NCBI GenBank assembly: GCA_963693365.1
Contig: CAVNZM010000006.1
Coordinates: 806,001-870,000 of the forward strand
DNA from: Amoebidium appalachense
Taxonomy: Eukaryota > Ichthyosporea
Direction of reading: 5' to 3'
DNA length: 64,000 bases
Shown here: positions 31,301 through 48,222 of the stretch, one piece after another
Layout of the letters: each line of letters opens with the position of its first letter
Numbering within the stretch: the stretch's first letter is position 1
Made by a program: the position numbers and the translations under genes
Notes under the pieces: generated by a model
Databases searched by the model: none
The model's input: the letters and a program-made list of their open reading frames with translations, nothing else
Told to the model about the DNA's origin: nothing

Positions 31301-32397
31301 GCTCCCTAATTAATGATAATATTTCAAGTAGCCTGTCGCATACATGTGGAGAGGATGAAGGCTGTAGACTACTGATTGCATGATTAGAGTGCTGATTAGG
31401 TGCTGCACGGTGAGCAGGAAGGGGGAAGGGTGGGGGAGGGACGGGCCAGGGGAGCGCCGGGGGGGAGGGGGAGGACCTTACTGTCCGAACTATAAAGCTA
31501 CTAGATGCGAGGGAATGGAAGGGGTAACGAGAAAACAGGGAAGGGGGGGGGAAGGGGAGAAGGGGCAAGGAGTGGAGGGGGGAGGGGGAGGGGCGAAGGG
31601 GCTGGGTGATAATGGAGCAAGATTTTTAAAGAATGTGTGTTGTGTGTTGTGTGTGTGGGGGGGGGGGGGGGAGGGGGGGGAGGGGGGGGAAGGGGGGGGG
31701 GGGGGGGGGGGGGGGGAGCAAGTCCCAGGTGGAATGGAAAGTCGTTGGGCTCTGTGTGAAATGGTGATGGACCGAGGGAGGGGGAGGTCCGGGGCAATGA
31801 ATCCAGCTAAAAATAAGGCTGTTTTCAGATAAAGATAGAAGAGGCTTTGAAAACCGGGCCCCCAGTGCGCTGCCACTGGCCAACCAACGGGGGAGGGGGG
31901 GGGGGAGGGGGGGGAGGGGGGGAGGGGGGGGGGGGGGGGGGGGGGTGGGAGGGAGGAATGAAAGTAGGACGTGCACACCATACCGGCGCAAGCGTGCAGA
32001 TGTTTGAATTCAGGCAGTATGGAGAATGACTCGGTGGAAATAAAAAGCAAAAAGTCAGTGGCTCCAGTATTGTGCGTGCTGTCGCTTGCAGTGTGTTTTG
32101 GGCAGCCTCAGCCTAGTCAGTCCATGCCTTTGCATACATCATAGCCCCCTTGTGAATAATGTTTTGGTGTCGGTTCTCATTTCAGGGCAAAGGTGCTGTT
32201 GCATGCCTGCGACATTATACTTGTAGTGTGGAGGGGGGTGTTCGAAACGACTATGTACATATCGAATGCAGAATAAAAAACGTGATTCGGTGACTAGCAG
32301 ATAAGTAGTCAATTTCTGCCTCTCCAGTTACGGGATTTGGGCAAAAGTATTAATCCATGTTCGACACGTGTTTGTTGCTTGTGTGGTGCATAGGTGT

Positions 32398-32635
<238 letters not shown>

Positions 32636-33059
32636 TTTTTGTGTGTTGTCTAGCCAGACCTGTGTACAGAAGGTAGGGATGATCGGAGTGAGGGACATAA
32701 TGTGTAATCTCTTCCTTTTAGGGGGGGCTGGTGGGGAAGGGGGGGGGGGGGGGGGGGAAGGGGGGGGGGGAGGGGGGCAGGGGGGGCAGGGGGGGGAAAG
32801 GGGGATTAGCAAGCATTAAAGCGCGAACAAGCCTAGGTGATGACATTCCAAGAGATTACCATTTTAACACCAGCACATCATATCTGAATTCTTGTAATTT
32901 GGAGGTTCCGGCCGGGAGAGGAGGGGGAGGCGTGGGAGGAGCAGAGGAGGGGGGGGGGGGGGGGGGAGGGAGAGGGATGAAGAAGATGAAGAAGGGGCAA
33001 GGAGGGGTGGATGGGTGGGTGGGCGGAGGGGGGGGGAGGGGGGGGGGGGGGGGGGGGGG

Positions 33060-33156
33060 ATGCAAGTAAATACGAATATGGATGTGCACTTTGTTTCACA
33101 AACGGCTCAGTTGTGCATGTTGTAGTAGCAGGCTGTAGTAGCAGCTGTTTTTTTTT

Positions 33157-33207
<51 letters not shown>

Positions 33208-33239
33208 GGAGGGGAGAGGTGGAGTGGGTGTGTGTGTGT

Positions 33240-33273
<34 letters not shown>

Positions 33274-33570
33274 AGGGGGGATAGAAGCAGATGAGGTTGG
33301 CCGGGAAAAAACGAAAAAACTGGACAACATGAAGGGCAACAGTTTTTATTTTCGCTGTGGCACAGCCCGGGACTGTTTGCACGTAATTTCCTACAAATCA
33401 GTGCATGTTGGTTCCCTTGAATAGCCCACTCAATATTTCCTATAACTAATGCATGCCGGGGCCCTATCAAGCAAAAAGAAGTTAGTACCTTATCGCTGCA
33501 TAGACTCTGCTAGTCTCCAAGGCTTAGTGCCCTCTGGCCTACGTATGTGGCTGGGCCCTATTTTGGCGGC

Positions 33571-33611
<41 letters not shown>

Positions 33612-34072
33612 CGCAGGGAGACAGCACTCAGAGTGACCTGCATAGAAGCCACTGTTTGCACATGCATGTGGGACAGTTGTGAGGCTGAACGGCTAGACTA
33701 GATCATGGCCATGTGCATGTGTCACGTGATTCTGTGATGGCATTTGATAAGTACTATTGTTCTGTCGGACCTGCGGTATGCACTGTAACAGAATGTGCGA
33801 GTGAGGGGAGTGAGCAATAGGAGTCCTGCTTTCCGTGCGCAGGGGGAGGGGGGTATTAGGGGGGGGGGGGGGGGGGGGGAGGGGGTAAAATAAAGAAAGG
33901 GTCTGAGAGAAGTAGGAGAAGAGAAGGCGGGAAGCGGGGGGAGGGAGTGAGGAGGGGGGGGGGGGGGGGGGGGGGGGGGCACAAGCAAGTACATAAATAC
34001 GAAAATGCATGAGCACCTGAATTTCGCAGACAGTTTCAGTTATGATTGTTGTAGTTGAAGGTGTACAAGCAG

Positions 34073-34140
<68 letters not shown>

Positions 34141-34320
34141 GCAGAGGAGATTGGCCAGGGCTTGAGCGAAAAACGTGAGGAAAAAGAGCACCCGTTTTTA
34201 TTTTTCCTGTGGCACATCCCGGGACTGTTTGCACATCATTGCTTACAATTCCGTGCATGGTTACTAAGTTCCCCAAAAATGGCCACTCAATCAAGTTTAT
34301 AACACTTTAAATCCGGGGCC
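33060..34320 (-). repeat. Tandemly repeated 3' flank of the GWGQ gene
   Basis: Segments 33060-33475 and 33965-34320 are related along their length. Both contain GCAAGTA near the start, a T run followed by a G run, then GTGGCACA(G/T)CCCGGGACTG, GGGACTGTTTGCAC and CCGGGGCCC at the end. The second copy is the immediate 3' flank of the minus-strand GWGQ gene and, read on the minus strand, holds AATAAA at 34198-34203. The first is a copy of that flank without the coding exon. Confidence 0.7.
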
Positions 34321-34336
34321 CCAAAAATACTCCTGC

Positions 34337-35162
34337 TCAGTGCTTCTTGCCGCGGCGGTAGTAGGCGCCATACGGCATGGCATTACCATAGCCCAGCGGT
34401 TGGCCCCACCCCATTGGCTGGCTGTAGACCTGCCCCCAACCCATTGGCTGGTTGAAGCCCTGCCCCCACCCCATTGGCTGGTTGTAGCCCTGCCCCCACC
34501 CCATTGGCTGGTTGTAGCCCTGCCCCCACCCCATTGGCTGGTTGAAGCCCTTCTTTGTGGCCAGGGGTGCAATGGGTGCTGTGTGTGTGAGCACATGTGT
34601 TAGGGTATCAGAGTGTTTTGAGACTCAGTAAATGCACACACATGATACGGGCTGAACATGGATGTTCTTTTCAGAGTCTCTTTTTGCATGCATGTGTGAC
34701 TATGTGCGTTTGTGTCCTGGTGGTGATGGCGGCAGCGGGATGGGTGAAAAATTGTGTGTGTGTGTGGGGGGGGGTTGAGAAGGGGGGAGGGGGATGAGAG
34801 TGTATCTGCTGTGTCAGATGCCGTATTGTGTGTGTCCTTGATGACAACGGTTATAATCAGAGAGGCTGAGTGGCTTGCCAGTAATAGTTATGACAAACTT
34901 ATCAACAAAGATTCTTTTTTTTTTTTCTTCTTTGCAAAAAAATATATAAGATGCTAGGCTGTAAGGTCACATAGTACTAATCTGTGTGTTGCATATCTTG
35001 TGGCATTCATGCACACCCACCGGCTTGGATGACGGGAACTGCCACAGGCTGGGCCACGACCACGGCCGGCCCACTCTTCTTCTTGCCGCCAGCCTCGGCG
35101 GGGCCAAACACACAGGCGGCGGCGGCAGCCACGCAGGCAACGAACTGGAACACGGACGGCAT
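34337..35162 (-). CDS. Small secreted GWGQ-repeat protein, copy 1
   Basis: Exon 1 is 35162-35021 and exon 2 is 34578-34337 (phase 1 junction), giving 127 residues. A signal peptide is evident ([21 protein letters not shown]). A basic patch GGKKK and a [13 protein letters not shown] stretch follow. Exon 2 then encodes about five decapeptides of the type [10 protein letters not shown] or [10 protein letters not shown], ending YYRRGKKH. The donor is GTGGGTGTG and the acceptor CACACACAG. No enzyme or known family is recognised. The repeats recall glycine/aromatic structural or matrix proteins and, loosely, prion octarepeats, but without histidine. A minus-strand TATAAAA lies 128 bp upstream. Copy 2 (36117-37127) is an inverted paralogue. 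Extracellular structural role is a guess. Confidence 0.85.
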
Positions 35163-35289
35163 GGTGATGGCGAGGGAAGAGGACGACGGAATTCGAAGAC
35201 GGGGGTAAAAGGGAAAGAGGAAGAGAGAGTCAGTATCACTAAGCAACGTTGACTGGCAGCCTGTTGCCAAAAACAGGCGCCTAAGGCTG

Positions 35290-35296
35290 TTTTATA
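35290..35296 (-). promoter_or_regulatory. TATA box of GWGQ copy 1
   Basis: TATAAAA on the minus strand, 128 bases upstream of the start codon at 35162. The opposing box of copy 2 is at 36018, so the two promoters face away from each other across about 720 bp of unique DNA. Confidence 0.6.
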
Positions 35297-36017
35297 CCCG
35301 GTTAAGGCCATGATATCTTTCTTCTTTCGTGACCCATGCGACGCACCTACACGTTCGGTTCACAAGCAGAAGCATGCCACTTGTCAGGTCTGCCCGTGGG
35401 GTGAAACCCACGACTGAGATGTACATGAGACTCCCTGTACAGAATCCGGCGGTGACTATGTCAAAACTCTGCAGCACCAAGAACGTTGTCTGTCCGGCTT
35501 CGGCAGAAAGTTCCTACAGAAAAATCGGTTACAGCCTGCTGCTGGGGTTTTCCTGAGTGCCCTCTGGCCATGTAACCGCCTGTTGTACTATGCACAATAG
35601 AAACACGTGTCTTCAATACGGTCTTTTTTCGCGGTCACGTCAGTGGTGCGTATATGGCCTATCACAAACAGAAATACTCCGAATAGATCCGCCCGCGTGT
35701 GGGGCGCTCGAGCTCTGTGAAGCACATAATGGGCAAGGCGGACACAAAACACGGAACGCCGCCCAAGGGGCATTCACACGACGCTGACACGAAATATTAT
35801 AGCTGACACTGCAAAATCGTTGCTACAGCCACAGACAATGACACACAGCCTGCCAACAAACAGCCAACGTTAACGGGTTCTGTGGCATGCGTTTTGGGGG
35901 CTAACATAGGGGTTGGCTTGACAGTAAATCCGCAATATTGATGCAAAAAAGGTGATCACGTGCTTTAGGTGTTCCCACGGCAGTAAAAAATGAGCACTTG
36001 TCCCGGCCATTCAAGCA

Positions 36018-36025
36018 TATATAAG
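36018..36025 (+). promoter_or_regulatory. TATA box of GWGQ copy 2
   Basis: TATATAAG lies 99 bases upstream of the ATG at 36117. Confidence 0.65.
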
Positions 36026-36116
36026 CGCATGTTTCCATCATTTTTCATCAACCCACCCACCACAGACACACACACACAATCGTTCTGCATTTCCACCCCA
36101 AGATCTCCCTGTCACC

Positions 36117-37127
36117 ATGGCGTCCGTGTTCCAGTTCGTTGCCTGCGTGGCCGCTGCCGCCGCCTGTGTGTTTGGTCCCGCCGAGGCTGGCGGCAAGAAG
36201 AAGAGTGGGCCGGCCGTGGTCGTGGCCCAGCCCGTGGCAGTGCCCGTCATCCAAGCCGGTGGGTGTGCATGAATGCCACAGACATGTACATGCAACGCCA
36301 CAGACGTGCAACACACAGATTAGTACTATGTGACCTTACAGCCTAGCATCGTACGTATTTTTTTGCAAAAAGAAAAAAGTTCTGTACCTTTCTTGTTCAT
36401 TTATGGCTATCATATGCATGCAACCCACGCGTCTTCTCCCTTCGTCATTGTCACGGACATTTACACGTGATATGATACAACTTGGACAACCACCTGGCAT
36501 GGCAGATACACCCTCATCCCCCCCCATCCCCCCCCCCCCCCCCCCCCCCCCTCCCCCCCCCCCCCCCCCTCCCCTCCCTCCCTCCCCCCCCCCCCTCCCT
36601 CCCTCCCTCCCCCCCCCCCCCCCCCCAAAAAAAAAAAAAAAAAAAAAACTTCTTGTCCCCCCCCCCCACCACCACCACCACACACACACACACAGACACA
36701 CACCACCACCACACACACCCACCCCTTTCCACCCATCCTACCACCACCATCACCACCAGGGCGTGATCAGGCACACAGTCACACACACATGCAAAAGAAC
36801 ATTCATGTTCAGCCCGTACCATGTGTGTGCTTTTACTGAGTCTTGAAACACCCTGATACACTAACACATGTGCTCACACACACAGCACCCATTGCACCCC
36901 TGGCCACAAAGAAGGGCTTCAACCAGCCAATGGGGTGGGGGCAGGGCTACAACCAGCCAATGGGGTGGGGGCAGGGCTACAACCAGCCAATGGGGTGGGG
37001 GCAGGGCTTCAACCAGCCAATGGGGTGGGGGCAGGTCTACGGCCAGCCAATGGGGTGGGGCCAGCCGCTGGGCTATGGCGGTGCCATGCCGTATGGCGCC
37101 TACTATCGTCGCAGCAAGAAGTACTGA
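36117..37127 (+). CDS. Small secreted GWGQ-repeat protein, copy 2
   Basis: Exons 36117-36258 and 36886-37127 (phase 1 junction) give 127 residues, the same length and layout as copy 1. The signal peptide differs at residue 2 (MASVFQF against MPSVFQF), and one repeat reads [10 protein letters not shown] where copy 1 has [10 protein letters not shown]. The last residues are YYRRSKKY. The intron begins GTGGGTGTGCATGAATGCCA, like copy 1, but the two introns differ in their C-, A- and CA-rich interior. The start context GTCACCATGG is favourable. Homology continues past the stop to GTGCCACTGAGGAAAAAATA, so the duplication includes the 3' UTR. Function unknown. Confidence 0.87.
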
Positions 37128-37277
37128 GCAAGCATATATTTTTGGAACTGGGCATGCAGTAATCTGAAATCTGCTTGGGCTAGTGTACGTGTGGGAATAT
37201 GCTGCAAGAGCGTTGTGCCGTGAAGGATCACACAGCGCATGTGTAGAGACAGTCCTTGGCTGTGCCACTGAGGAAAA

Positions 37278-37283
37278 AATAAA
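37278..37283 (+). promoter_or_regulatory. Polyadenylation signal of GWGQ copy 2
   Basis: AATAAA in the block GAGGAAAAAATAAAAAAAC, 151 bases after the stop codon. The equivalent hexamer of copy 1 is on the minus strand at 34198-34203 in a matching block. Confidence 0.6.
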
Positions 37284-37676
37284 AAAACGAAGTGGTTTTT
37301 TTCAAGCTTGACTTACACGGTTTGGAATACTGAGTCTTTCTTGCTAGTCTACCCACCGAGCCTCGTAGGACTTCCCCCCCTCCCCTCCCTTCTCCCTAAA
37401 AAACAGGGGGTTGCTTTTTTTTTTTTTTCTTTTTTTTTTTTCCCCCTTGCCACTGCCTTGCCTACCCCACCCAAAAAACCAAAACAAAAAAACAGTTGCT
37501 TCCCCCCCCCCCCCCCCCCCCCCCCCCTTGCCACTGCCTTGCCTACTCCCCCCCCCCTCCCCCCCCCCCCCCAAAAAAAAAAAAAAAGTCGCCCACCCAA
37601 ACCCCACCTTTCAGCCTCTCTCTCTACCTTCCCCTAACCTCCTCCCCCGTGTTTCCCACGCCCATAAGTTTTGCAG

Positions 37677-37928
37677 ATCCTGCCGCCAGATCTGAAGGGT
37701 TGCATGTACCTGTATGGCCGTGCATTCAAGCGCCCACAAATTCCTAACATGCATGAGCAATGAATTGCACGTGGTCTTACGTGATTGTCCCTATACAGGT
37801 GTGCCAGTCCATGCTGCATGTGCTTGCAAATGCTCTACAGGCATACCATGGTGTCTGCCTGGGCCCGTTTTCCGACAACATTTTGTTGGCTGAGTCTGTT
37901 ATAGTGGAGGAAAACGGACAGAATTTAG
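37677..37928 (+). CDS. Unassigned exon or exon pair
   Basis: Segment 37799-37928 has an acceptor (CCCTATACAG), 43 open codons (QSMLHVLANALQAYH, LGPFSDNILLAESVIVEENG) and a donor (GTGTGTGT), ending in phase 1. The amino-acid composition looks genuine. A second acceptor at 37676 opens a short stretch that could splice to it through GTACCT at about 37705 in phase 0. A seven-base segment flanked by CAG and GTAAGA at 38297-38303 could be a following micro-exon. No protein family was recognised and no start or stop was found. Confidence 0.4.
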
Positions 37929-42380
<4,452 letters not shown>

Positions 42381-42386
42381 ATAGGA

Positions 42387-42448
42387 AGAATGCCAGACAC
42401 CTCGAGAGTCCAATCGAAGAATGCAAGACACCTCAAGAGTCCAATCGT
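42387..42448 (+). repeat. 30-bp direct repeat with CCAAT motifs upstream of the Kazal gene
   Basis: GAATGCCAGACACCTCGAGA and GAATGCAAGACACCTCAAGA each continue into GTCCAATCG. The copies lie about 80-140 bp upstream of the TATA box and each contains a CCAAT-like sequence, so they may be promoter elements. Confidence 0.5.
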
Positions 42449-42524
42449 TATGCGTTATTTTAGTAATGACGGTTCTTTCCGCCAATTGATCTAGGCCTCC
42501 TTCGCATTTCATCTGGCTCAGCCG

Positions 42525-42532
42525 TATATAAA
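42525..42532 (+). promoter_or_regulatory. TATA box of the Kazal inhibitor gene
   Basis: TATATAAA lies 170 bases upstream of the ATG at 42695. Confidence 0.65.
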
Positions 42533-42694
42533 CGCATAAACCAGCCCCATATTCCTCAGTCAACAAACAACAGCGTCTTCACTGAAACAAACGCGAAGCC
42601 AAGTGCTCTTGAAGATCAAATCACACCAAAAACATCTCGCACGATACACAACAAATCCTAAAAACAGTAGCATCTAGCTTTCATAAACGTTATA

Positions 42695-43936
42695 ATGGCT
42701 AAGTTTGCTCTTTCCATTGCCGCTATTGCGGCCGTTTCTTCCATTTCTGATGCACAACAGAACTGCAACATTGCCTGCACACGCATTCTCAAGCCTGTCT
42801 GCGGTTCTGACGGTATCACATATTCAAACGAGTGTGTTCTTCGTAGCTTCAACTGCCGCACAGGCACAACAGTTTCCATTGCGCACCAAGGCTCATGCAC
42901 AGCCACGGCACCAAAACCCCTTATTGCCCCGGCTGTTGTCCCACCATCCCCATCGATTGCCGATCCGATTTGCCCGACGTTTTGCACCCGAGAGCTCAGG
43001 CAGGTGTGCGGTTCAAACCGTGTCACATACACCAACTTGTGTGAGCTTCAGAGAGCTTCGTGCAACAGCGCAGCACCCATCAGCAAGGCAGCTGACGGGG
43101 CATGTGGTGCTCCCCTTCCTCTTGTCCGGCCCATGATCCGGCCTCAGATTCTGCCCGATTTGCCACCCGCCCCCGCCCCCGCCCCCTTCCCTGCGCCCGC
43201 CCCGGTCCCCGCCCCGCAGCAGCCGTGCCCCAGCGCATGCACACGTATTTTGCGCCAGGTGTGTGGGTCCAACGGTATCACATACACCAACGAGTGTGAG
43301 ATGCAGAGGGCCTCGTGCGCCAGCACCAAGCCCATCACGAAGGCCGCCGATGGTGCATGTGCTTCTGGCCCTGCCCCTGCCGTTGCACCCCGTGTGATCA
43401 CACCAATCCTTTACAGCCAGGCCCCACAGCCGGCACCCACCCCCGCCGAAGCTCCCGCTGTTGCCCCCACCCCTGACTGCAACATCTTTTGCACCCTCGA
43501 GCTCCGCCCTGTGTGCGCGTCTAACGGTGTGACCTTCTCAAACGAGTGCGAGATGCGCAGTGCTGCATGCCGCCAGGGGTTGTCCCTCACCAAGGTCAGC
43601 GATGGTGCATGCCTCGTTGCTGAGGCAGACCTCAACACCCCTGCCCCGTCCCCTGCTGCCCCTATTATTGCTGCTGCCCTACCTACAGCTGTGGCTGATA
43701 GCATCAACACACCCACTGCCCAGAAACCCATCTACACCAAGTGCTTTGTGGGTGCCGATTGTGCTGAGCGCCTGGGCGGTGCTGCCAGCAACTGGTCGTG
43801 TGTGGCACACAGCACATGCCCTCCAATCACGTGTGTGCTCAACTCGGCATGGCGCCGCACTGCATGTGCTCGCAGCAAGTGTGGCACACCACTGAGCATT
43901 GGCCTGGGCTACTGTGTGCCTTCCAGCCGCGGTTAA
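42695..43936 (+). CDS. Secreted four-domain Kazal-type serine protease inhibitor
   Basis: A single exon encodes 413 residues. A signal peptide ([20 protein letters not shown]) is followed by four Kazal domains at about residues 24-68, 90-133, 163-207 and 244-289. Each has the pattern C-x3-C-x7-C-x6-Y/F-x-N-x-C ([28 protein letters not shown]). Pro/Ala-rich linkers separate them. By Kazal numbering (second residue after the second Cys) the P1 residues are Arg, Arg, Arg and Leu, so three trypsin/subtilisin-type loops and one chymotrypsin/elastase-type loop are predicted. The last ~65 residues hold about nine cysteines in an unrecognised pattern ([19 protein letters not shown]) and may be a separate domain. 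Probably extracellular, against bacterial or self proteases. Confidence 0.92.
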   Translation: MAKFALSIAAIAAVSSISDAQQNCNIACTRILKPVCGSDGITYSNECVLRSFNCRTGTTVSIAHQGSCTATAPKPLIAPAVVPPSPSIADPICPTFCTRELRQVCGSNRVTYTNLCELQRASCNSAAPISKAADGACGAPLPLVRPMIRPQILPDLPPAPAPAPFPAPAPVPAPQQPCPSACTRILRQVCGSNGITYTNECEMQRASCASTKPITKAADGACASGPAPAVAPRVITPILYSQAPQPAPTPAEAPAVAPTPDCNIFCTLELRPVCASNGVTFSNECEMRSAACRQGLSLTKVSDGACLVAEADLNTPAPSPAAPIIAAALPTAVADSINTPTAQKPIYTKCFVGADCAERLGGAASNWSCVAHSTCPPITCVLNSAWRRTACARSKCGTPLSIGLGYCVPSSRG

Positions 43937-44216
43937 ATTTAATTTAAAACGATTGCTTGACTATGACCAATCATCGTTGTGACTGTTTAAACTAAAACGT
44001 CTGAGCTCTTCATTATAGGCACATATTTAAAATTTGGCATTAGTTCCACCTGTACTTGTAGCTGAGATGATGAGATTTTAAACGATCACCCTTCTGATGA
44101 TTTACCGATGGAATATATATGGTACTGAGTACCACACTGTTGATTCATGAAATATACGAATGACCTGAACCTAATTTATCTAGCCCATTTTGAGTTATGG
44201 CCGATCACACTGAATT

Positions 44217-44287
<71 letters not shown>

Positions 44288-44846
44288 CAAAAAAAAAAAA
44301 AAAAAAAAAAAAAACGAACAAAAGCCCCCGGCCACAAGAAAACCAGTCACCCAACAAGCATTGGGCAGACACATACACGGCTTTGCTCCCGCCTGGCGGG
44401 TCCGGAATGGATTTGCCTTTGATCTCACATTGTCGTCATACTATTCGACTTGCAGGAGCACAGGGTGTATAGACTTATAGGGCTTTATGGGGTGTATGGT
44501 GTGTGTATACGTAGTATTACGTACGTACACGTGTTGTGTAGCAAACGCAAAAGCGTGCGCTGGTAACATGCATGTTTGTGTGTGTGTGTGTGTGCGTGGA
44601 AGGGGGGGGGGGGGGGGGGGGGCATGTGCTTCCGAAAACAGCGATGTCGTATTTCATATTCTTTATTTTTTCTCTCGGACATTCAGAGCTATCCAGCTCC
44701 ACACCAAACTGCCACAATCCAAATCACTACAGATTCAGGAACAATATTATACCTGACATCCCCATAATATCGATCAATCTACATCAATCAGTCAACACAC
44801 CCTCAGAATAAATCTGGGCGAACCAAAGATAAACCCTATAGCCGAT
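43937..44846. other. Spacer between Kazal and F-box/TPR genes, with a 68-base C run
   Basis: AT-rich sequence is followed by 68 uninterrupted C at 44218-44285 and an A-rich stretch, then more balanced DNA and a G run near 44601-44622. The two flanking genes converge here. No other gene seen. Confidence 0.6.
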
Positions 44847-45783
44847 TTATGTTGGCGGCTTGGCCGCATACGAGGGGGAGCGCAGGGCCGGGGTGCCTTC
44901 GAGAAGACTCCGCATGACGTCATGGTGGTGTTGGGCAATGGGGTCGTTGGGCCGGCTGTCACGCACCGCTGTGAAGTAGTATTGCTCTGTGTGTGTGGCC
45001 CGGGTGTAAGCATACTTTTCACAAACAGTATATGGTTATGCATGCATGCAGTAGCATGCAGTAACAATAATCAAACCAGCAAAAGGGATACCTTCTATTC
45101 CGTGTGAGGTCAATTATTTGCATAGTGCATAGAGGTAAGTGTGTGTGGTTAGGGAGATAGACCCACCAGCAAACTCGAATGATCCAGGGAAATGATCGTC
45201 ATGTGCCCGTTGCATCAACTCCTGCCCAGAATCCATTGTCAATCGAAGCTCCCATATCCTCAACGTTCCCCCAGCCCCCCCCCCCCCCCCCCCTCTCTCT
45301 CCCCCTCCCCTCCCTCCCCCTCTCCCGCCCCTCCCTCCCTTCTCCCCCCCTCTCCCCGCACCACCACCACCACCACCACACCCACACCCACCCAGACACC
45401 CACACACACAGAGGAGCATATCTACTGAGAGGCATGCAATGATCACCATCCAGGCACAGACATAGTTCGCCCCCCTCTCAACTCTAAAAGCACACACTGA
45501 ACACTGAGACTGCTATGTACTTCATTTGTTTACCTGGCCAACACCGTACATATCTACAAGCACAGACAATTGCATAATCCCACCACCCACAAACCAACTT
45601 GTGACCCACACGCATACAGACGCATGCAGGCACACATGCCTAGGCACGGGCTCACGGGCACACATGCATACACTTAGCTGGAGGCACCCCCTTGCCCCAC
45701 CCACCCGAACGTTCATGTATCTGTTCCGATAATTTATTCCAACAGAGACAGACATACACACAGGGGTACAGCCCTACAAATGG

Positions 45784-45815
<32 letters not shown>

Positions 45816-46754
45816 TTCACACATACACACGTGTGTACACGCACAAACACGCGTACCGTAGCCCTCTCCCTGTTGCCCATGACGGCACACAGCACTGCAA
45901 AGGCATAGAGGGCAATGAACTCCACCGGGTCCGATGGCTGCATCCCATTGGTCCTCCACAGTCAGCATCATAAATCACCGTGCCCATGCCCCATCTTACA
46001 TGGAAACCTCCAGTGTCCACACCGTAATCAGCCCCCCCCCCCCCCCCCCCCCCCCCCTCTCCCTCCCCCTGCTCCCTCCTTCCCTTTCTCCTTTGCATAA
46101 TCAACCACTACCCACCCACCTCCCCTGATCATGACTGCACAGCAAGCAAGCCCTCCCTCCCTACCTCCCCCCCTCCCCCCCCCCCCCCCCCCCCCCCCGG
46201 CCCCTCTTCTCCAAAAAAAGAGAAAGAAACGAAAAGAACGAATAAAGAAGGAGAGGAAGAGGAACAGACAGAGGGGGAGGGAAAGAGGGGGGGGGGGGGG
46301 GGGGGGAGCAAGAGAGAGAGAGAGAAAGAGAGAGAAACAACGAAAAAAAGACAGAAACACACCCACATTCACGCACCTACACAATGACCATATCCAGTGT
46401 CGTGTCATTTCCAGCCACCAAGATCTTATACACATTAACATCCAATTAACCCCAATACTGCCGACACCCACCGCACCCACCCAGCCCACCGACCTTGTCT
46501 ATCTGGCTGACGGCTGACTCGAACATCCTGTATGCTGCATCGTAGCGGTAGTCCATCTGAACCAAACCAACCTATGAGCCTGTGCATGTCATACTGAAAC
46601 CCTCCCGAATGACATGCACGCACGCACACACACACACACACACGCACACACGCACGCACGCATGCACACACACACACATCCACGCGCGCACGCACACACA
46701 TCCACGCGCAAACGTGCGCGCACACACACAGACACACACACATGCACACACGCG

Positions 46755-46801
<47 letters not shown>

Positions 46802-47150
46802 AGCACACAGGAAGCATACGTCGTGCAGTGCCCTTGCCATTCTGTCAGATAAGAGGCACATACCGGCTTCAACATCCACCATGCCAAAAACATCAGCATG
46901 TGAAAGGTCCCCCCCCCCCCCCCCCCCCCCTCTCCCCTCTCTCCCCACCCACCCACACAACCCCCCCACCCCACCCCCCACCTCAACCCTTTCCTCCTCA
47001 CCAGACAACCCTAGACCCCCCCCCCCCCCCCACAAAAAAAAAGAAGGAACAAAAACCAAAAAAAAACACGTGAATTCCCGAGGGGTGCACATATATCTAG
47101 GGGGACAGTTACCAGCAGTATGGGGAGAAGAAGGTGCCCCGGGAGGGGTG

Positions 47151-47203
<53 letters not shown>

Positions 47204-47381
47204 GGGGGGGGGGAGGGGGGGGGGGGAAATGTAATGGTTACGATGAATAGGAGACCGGCAAGTGTGGACAGGCCGTGGGTGTGTGTGGGGTGACTGTGCA
47301 CCACACGGCAGGCAGTCTGACGGGCAGCAGTGTGGTTGCCCATCATCACATGGGTGTTGGCCACGTGTGCAAGAATACGTG

Positions 47382-47458
<77 letters not shown>

Positions 47459-47555
47459 GGTGTTGGTGTGGGCGTTGGTGTGGGTGTATTGTGTGCGTGT
47501 GTGACCGTGTGCATGCACGCACGTGTGTGCAGAGTAGATAGGTGGGACGGAGAGG

Positions 47556-47608
<53 letters not shown>

Positions 47609-47973
47609 TTCTCAACGAGAAAACCAACTAAGAGCACATGAGAAGGCGCGGCCAGGCACCAAAAATCTGCTGTTGTTTGCAGCATATCTAGCCTATTAAT
47701 TGCAGGCTAAGTTGTCAGACAAAGTGCTCCCTCAACAATCCAAAAACGAAGGTGGTGTTAGAAGGGGTAAGTTGGAGCTAGGGCTAGGTTATTTAATTGT
47801 TCGTCTCTTTGCTTTCTATTCTTCTCCCTTCCGTCTTTCTATCTATTTTGGTGCTTTTTCGGTTGTTTTGTCTTGTGTTTTTCTTTCTTTTGTTCTTTAC
47901 ATTCTTTATTTTTTCTTCTTTTTTCTTATTGAATGGGAGAGGAGGGGGAGGGGGGGAGGGGGGGAGGTGGGGA

Positions 47974-48007
<34 letters not shown>

Positions 48008-48186
48008 GGGGGGGGAGGGGGAGGGGGGGGTGGGGGGAGGGGGGGGTGGGGGGGGGGGGAGGTGTTTTACCATCATTTGCGCCGTTGAGTGCACGGTCAT
48101 ACGTGTCGAGTGCATCATTGTATCTGCCCTGCTCGGCTAGGGCCATGGCTAGACGTATGTGCACCTCAGTGTACTCGGGCACAGCT

Positions 48187-48222
<36 letters not shown>

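Noticed and set aside
46860-46915. Minus-strand exon candidate ([14 protein letters not shown]) between TPR exons
   Set aside because: It lacks an acceptor, and joining 47242 directly to 46556 keeps phase and gives a proper TPR ([20 protein letters not shown]).
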